Below, piece by piece: positions 35,233 through 37,965 of a stretch of DNA of 37,965 bases (positions are counted from its first letter, which is position 1; every line of letters starts with the position of its first letter). The DNA is from Nocardia suismassiliense (GTDB lineage: Bacteria; Actinomycetota; Actinomycetes; Mycobacteriales; Mycobacteriaceae), in NCBI RefSeq assembly GCF_900269665.1, contig NZ_LT985361.1:3164308-3202272 (forward strand), read 5' to 3'. The notes under the pieces were generated by a model. It had not been told where the DNA came from. It worked only from the letters and a program-made list of their open reading frames with translations, and ran no database searches. The translations under genes and the position numbers were made by a program.

Positions 35233-36372
35233 ATGGATATCTCAGCACCGTCCGACACGATCGAAGACGGGAGCACGCACACCGCCACGTCCGACAACAG
35301 CATCGCGGCCCGCGTCGGCGCCTGGGGCGTGCTGCTCGGCACCGCCGTCACGTTGATCGGCCTGAGCTGGGATATCCAGTGGCACAACGATGTCGGCCCC
35401 GACACCTTCTTCACGCTGCCGCACCTGTTCCTGTACTCCGGCAGCGCCATCTCCGGATTCGCCAGCCTCGCCATGGTTTTCCTCGCCACGGCCGCCCAAC
35501 GGGCCGGACGACCGGTGCCCGCCCTGGGCGGTACGCCCATCCGGGTGTTCGGCAGTAACCTCACGGCCCCGCTCGGTTACATGGTTGCCGGGGCGGGCGC
35601 CGCACTGTTCCTGCTCTACGGGCTGCTCGACATGCAGTGGCATGCGATCTACGGTTTCGACGCGGTGCTGAACACGCCGTCGCACGTGGCCCTGTTCCTG
35701 TCGATCACGCTCACCATGATCGGCAGCATCATGGTCTTCGCGTCCCACCGTGACCACCGCTGGGGTCAAGTCGGCATCGTGCTGGCAATCCCGATCATGA
35801 TCACCTTCGCGCCGATCCTCACCCAGGCGCTGGACAATCTCGAACTGCCCGTCGACTCGACCATTCTCGGTGTCCTGCTGTTCGGGCCGATGCTGCTCGT
35901 CCTCGGTGCGGCGGCGCTGGCCCGGCCCGGTGCTGCCATCGCCATCGCGGTCGCCCTCGGCGCGATCCAGGCGGCGCTGTGGTGGTTCTCGCCGTGGGCC
36001 GCGGAGGTCTATGCCTCGTCGATCGGGCTGCCACTGCGCGACGGTCTCGGCTCGCGGCCGCCGTCTCTGCCCGCCATCATGCCGATGTTCCTGATCGTCG
36101 CGGCCGTCGCCGTGGAGGGCCTGTTCTGGCTGGCCCGCACCCGTGGTTTCGACCCGAACAAGATCGTGCTGGCGGCCGGGCTGGTGACCGGGCTCGTGGT
36201 CGGCGTGACCTTCCCGCTGCAGTTGCAGTTCACCCATTTCTTCGCCCGCCTCGCCCTCAACGACGTCGTGCTGTCCACGGTCGTCGCGATACCGCTCGGC
36301 CTGCTCGCCGGTTTCCTCGCAGGCCGCTTCGTCCGCATGCTGCCCGCGCCCGCCACGGAGGTCGCCCGATGA
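35233..36372 (+). CDS. Polytopic membrane protein with duplicated D-x-Q-W-H motif
   Basis: Protein of 379 residues with about 8-9 membrane spans from residue ~28 on. No named family is recognised. Two related segments are visible: residues 47-64 (DIQWHNDVGPDTFFTLPH) and 133-151 (DMQWHAIYGFDAVLNTPSH). Both share D-x-Q-W-H, G, D and P plus a second His, in membrane-flanking positions. This internal duplication could form a metal or haem site at the outer membrane face using His51, His64, His137 and His151. GAGGAGGG precedes the ATG by 10 nt. The stop overlaps the next start (ATGA). With the His/Met-rich neighbours, a metal-dependent membrane complex is the best inference. Confidence 0.7.
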   Translation: MDISAPSDTIEDGSTHTATSDNSIAARVGAWGVLLGTAVTLIGLSWDIQWHNDVGPDTFFTLPHLFLYSGSAISGFASLAMVFLATAAQRAGRPVPALGGTPIRVFGSNLTAPLGYMVAGAGAALFLLYGLLDMQWHAIYGFDAVLNTPSHVALFLSITLTMIGSIMVFASHRDHRWGQVGIVLAIPIMITFAPILTQALDNLELPVDSTILGVLLFGPMLLVLGAAALARPGAAIAIAVALGAIQAALWWFSPWAAEVYASSIGLPLRDGLGSRPPSLPAIMPMFLIVAAVAVEGLFWLARTRGFDPNKIVLAAGLVTGLVVGVTFPLQLQFTHFFARLALNDVVLSTVVAIPLGLLAGFLAGRFVRMLPAPATEVAR

Positions 36373-36914
36373 TCGCGCTGCGCAAACTCGCCCTCACCGT
36401 GCTCGCCGCGATCACCCTGTCGTTGGTCGCGATCGCCCCCGCCTCCGCATACGCCCCCGTCGACATCGTGCACACCGAACGAGTTCAGGTCGGCCCCTAC
36501 GCCATGACCGTCGGCTTCTCCACCTGGCCCATCCGCGCGATGAAATCGCTCGACTTCACCTTCATGCCCGAAGGCGGTATCGCCGACAAGACCGGTGCGT
36601 TCCGGATGGCCGGCCCCGCGTTCAAGTCCTGGAAACGCAACGCCCCCTTCGTCCGCCACCCCCGCAAACGCGACTCCTGGGGCCTGGACATCATGGCCAT
36701 CGACGACCCCGGCGACTACTCCATCACCTTCCTCCTCGACGGACCCCTCGGCCACGGCGAAGGCACCCTCGACGGCCTCCACGTCCTCGACCAACCCGGC
36801 CCACCCCTGCCGCTCAGCTGGACCATCGCCACCCTGCCCCTGCTCGGCCTCATCGCCTTCCTCGCGGTCGTCTGGCGCCGCACCCGACCAGGCCGTCAGC
36901 CGTTGAACCTCTAA
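36369..36914 (+). CDS. Exported protein with C-terminal membrane anchor
   Basis: Protein of 181 residues. A signal peptide (1-27, ending ASAYA) precedes an exported domain beginning PVDIVHTERVQVGPYAMTVG with GFSTWPIRAMKSLDFTFMP, then a C-terminal membrane span (about 147-167) and a basic RRTRPGR tail: type I membrane topology. The early beta-strand pattern recalls the YtkA-like domains of its neighbours, but the similarity is weak. It overlaps the stop of the polytopic protein gene, so both should be made together. Function unknown; a structural or substrate-binding subunit of the same envelope complex is likely. Confidence 0.7.
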   Translation: MIALRKLALTVLAAITLSLVAIAPASAYAPVDIVHTERVQVGPYAMTVGFSTWPIRAMKSLDFTFMPEGGIADKTGAFRMAGPAFKSWKRNAPFVRHPRKRDSWGLDIMAIDDPGDYSITFLLDGPLGHGEGTLDGLHVLDQPGPPLPLSWTIATLPLLGLIAFLAVVWRRTRPGRQPLNL

Positions 36915-36943
36915 ACGGGCAAATTCACCGCTACCATTCGTAG

Positions 36944-37705
36944 ATGATCCTGTTTCTCCTCCCCGCCCGCGACTACGACCCCACCGAATCCGCGGTGCCG
37001 TGGGCGGCTCTGCGGGACGCAGGCATACCCGTCCGCTTCGCCACCCCCGAAGGTCGAGTCGCCCTCGCCGACGATCGCCTCGTCGAACAGGGCTTCTCGA
37101 TTCTCTCCCCGCTCTTGATGACCCGCCCCGACGCGCTCCACGACTACGACCGGATGCGCGAGGACCCCGACTTCCAATCACCGCTTGCCTATGCCGATGT
37201 AATCGATGACGAAATCTCCGGCGTCGTCGTCCCCGGCGGCCACGCCCCCGGCATGAAGACGATGCTCGAATCCACCACCGCCCAAGGAATTTTCGGCCGC
37301 GCCCTCCTCGCCGACAAACCCGTAGCCGCCGTCTGCCACGGCGTATTGCTGGCCGCCCGCGCCACCGACCCCGAAACCGGCCGCTCCGTGCTCTACGACC
37401 GCCGAACCACCGCTGTCACAGCAACTCTAGAACTCGCCGCCTGGAACCTGACCCGCCTGCGCCTCGGCACCTACTACCGCACCTACCCCCGAACCGTCCA
37501 AGCGGAAGTCACTGCCGCCCTACGAGATCCGCGCCAATTCGAGCCCGGGCCTCTGCTCCCGCGCCGCGACACCGCAACCCACCCGAACCGCGGCTTCACA
37601 GTCCGCGACCGCAACTACCTCTCCGCCCGCTGGCCCGGCGACTGCCACCGCCTCGCCGCCGAATACCGAGAACTGGTGTTGGAGAACCGAACCGCCACCC
37701 CCTGA
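36944..37705 (+). CDS. DJ-1/PfpI-family protein (type 1 glutamine amidotransferase-like)
   Basis: Cytoplasmic protein of 253 residues. The flavodoxin-like DJ-1/PfpI fold is shown by SGVVVPGGHAPGMKTM (about 93-108) and the nucleophile elbow AVCHGVLLAA (about residues 126-135), with Cys followed by His as in the chaperone/glyoxalase branch. The N-terminus ILFLLPARDYDPTE and PVRFATPEG agree with this branch. It may act as a glyoxalase III-type or protein-repair enzyme; substrate unknown. It starts 29 bp after the membrane operon and ends 69 bp before a VOC-fold gene, which also suggests aldehyde detoxification. Confidence 0.8.
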   Translation: MILFLLPARDYDPTESAVPWAALRDAGIPVRFATPEGRVALADDRLVEQGFSILSPLLMTRPDALHDYDRMREDPDFQSPLAYADVIDDEISGVVVPGGHAPGMKTMLESTTAQGIFGRALLADKPVAAVCHGVLLAARATDPETGRSVLYDRRTTAVTATLELAAWNLTRLRLGTYYRTYPRTVQAEVTAALRDPRQFEPGPLLPRRDTATHPNRGFTVRDRNYLSARWPGDCHRLAAEYRELVLENRTATP

Positions 37706-37774
37706 GCGCAGGTGCGGCCCCCTGCCTAACGAGGGCTAGGCCCCGCCCAACACCCGCACTACCCTCGATTCATC

Positions 37775-37965
37775 ATGCAAGAACTGCTCGGAATCAACCA
37801 CCTGACCCTCACCACCCCCAACCTCGACCAACTCGTGAGCTACTACGAGATGCTCGGAGCCAGCCTCGCCTTCGAACGCCCCGCCACCCCCGACGATCCG
37901 CGAATCGCGGTCATCGACGTCGGCGGAGCCGACCACCTCATGCTCGTCGAAGCCCCCACCCCCAC
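37775..37965 (+). CDS. VOC/glyoxalase-fold protein, 5' part only
   Basis: Truncated by the window end: 63 codons from ATG 37775. The start LLGINHLTLTTPNLDQLVSY contains the first metal-ligand His of the vicinal oxygen chelate fold, followed by YYEMLGASLAFERP and a strand with DHLMLVEAP, matching the first beta-alpha-beta unit of glyoxalase-I-like or dioxygenase-like proteins. No clear SD is visible. Substrate and full length cannot be told. Confidence 0.75.
   Translation, partial: MQELLGINHLTLTTPNLDQLVSYYEMLGASLAFERPATPDDPRIAVIDVGGADHLMLVEAPTP

Noticed and set aside
33064..36914. Particulate monooxygenase (PmoABC/AmoABC-like) operon
   Set aside because: None of the Pmo/Amo subunit signatures is present; only the general membrane-plus-copper flavour is similar.

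Overview
The window is GC-rich, densely packed actinobacterial DNA. Several features point to Nocardia or a close relative in the Mycobacteriales: G/C-ending codons, GTG starts, an F420-type (DUF385) nitroreductase, a secretory LIP-family lipase, a mycothiol-type DinB protein, a DUF2637 protein and a GAF-regulator/ALDH/DUF779 set. The genus is an inference. No rRNA, tRNA, CRISPR array, transposase or integrase was seen.

Layout. 1-215: abnormal C- and G-homopolymer sequence, probably an unreliable contig end. 163-3142: acyl-CoA synthetase and SCP2-type thiolase. 3428-5101: DUF2637 membrane protein ending in a 166-bp giant hairpin. 5279-6915: divergent MerR regulator and DinB-like enzyme with a textbook MerR operator. 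6982-8294: a second, small MerR protein, a hairpin-rich gap with a possible small gene, and a GAF protein. 8434-12115: GntR regulator divergent from an MFS transporter plus pxpB-pxpC (5-oxoprolinase subunits, no pxpA). 12320-13636: secreted lipase.

13567-22973, all on the minus strand: tryptophan 2,3-dioxygenase (kynA), kynureninase (kynU), a PaaX-type regulator and a dimodular NRPS of architecture A-T-C-A-T-R. The first three are tightly packed and the NRPS follows about 110 bp later. The NRPS should release a dipeptide aldehyde reductively, as in the pyrazinone-forming AusA family. Its pairing with tryptophan-to-anthranilate/kynurenine enzymes is the best candidate here for an undescribed biosynthetic system.

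23085-25619: DUF385 nitroreductase, double-TerD protein, and an SDR lacking the catalytic Tyr/Lys pair. 25826-29293: GAF-domain activator, aldehyde dehydrogenase and DUF779 protein. 29275-30982: ACC deaminase behind a GntR regulator whose start codon sits in a perfect 20-bp palindrome. 31060-32991: Gfo/Idh/MocA oxidoreductase divergent from a LysR regulator. 33064-36914: a four-gene operon of exported or membrane proteins rich in His/Met, with two YtkA-like proteins and a polytopic protein carrying a duplicated D-x-Q-W-H motif; this looks like an uncharacterised, probably copper-related, envelope system. 36944-37965: DJ-1/PfpI protein and the start of a VOC/glyoxalase-fold protein cut by the window edge.
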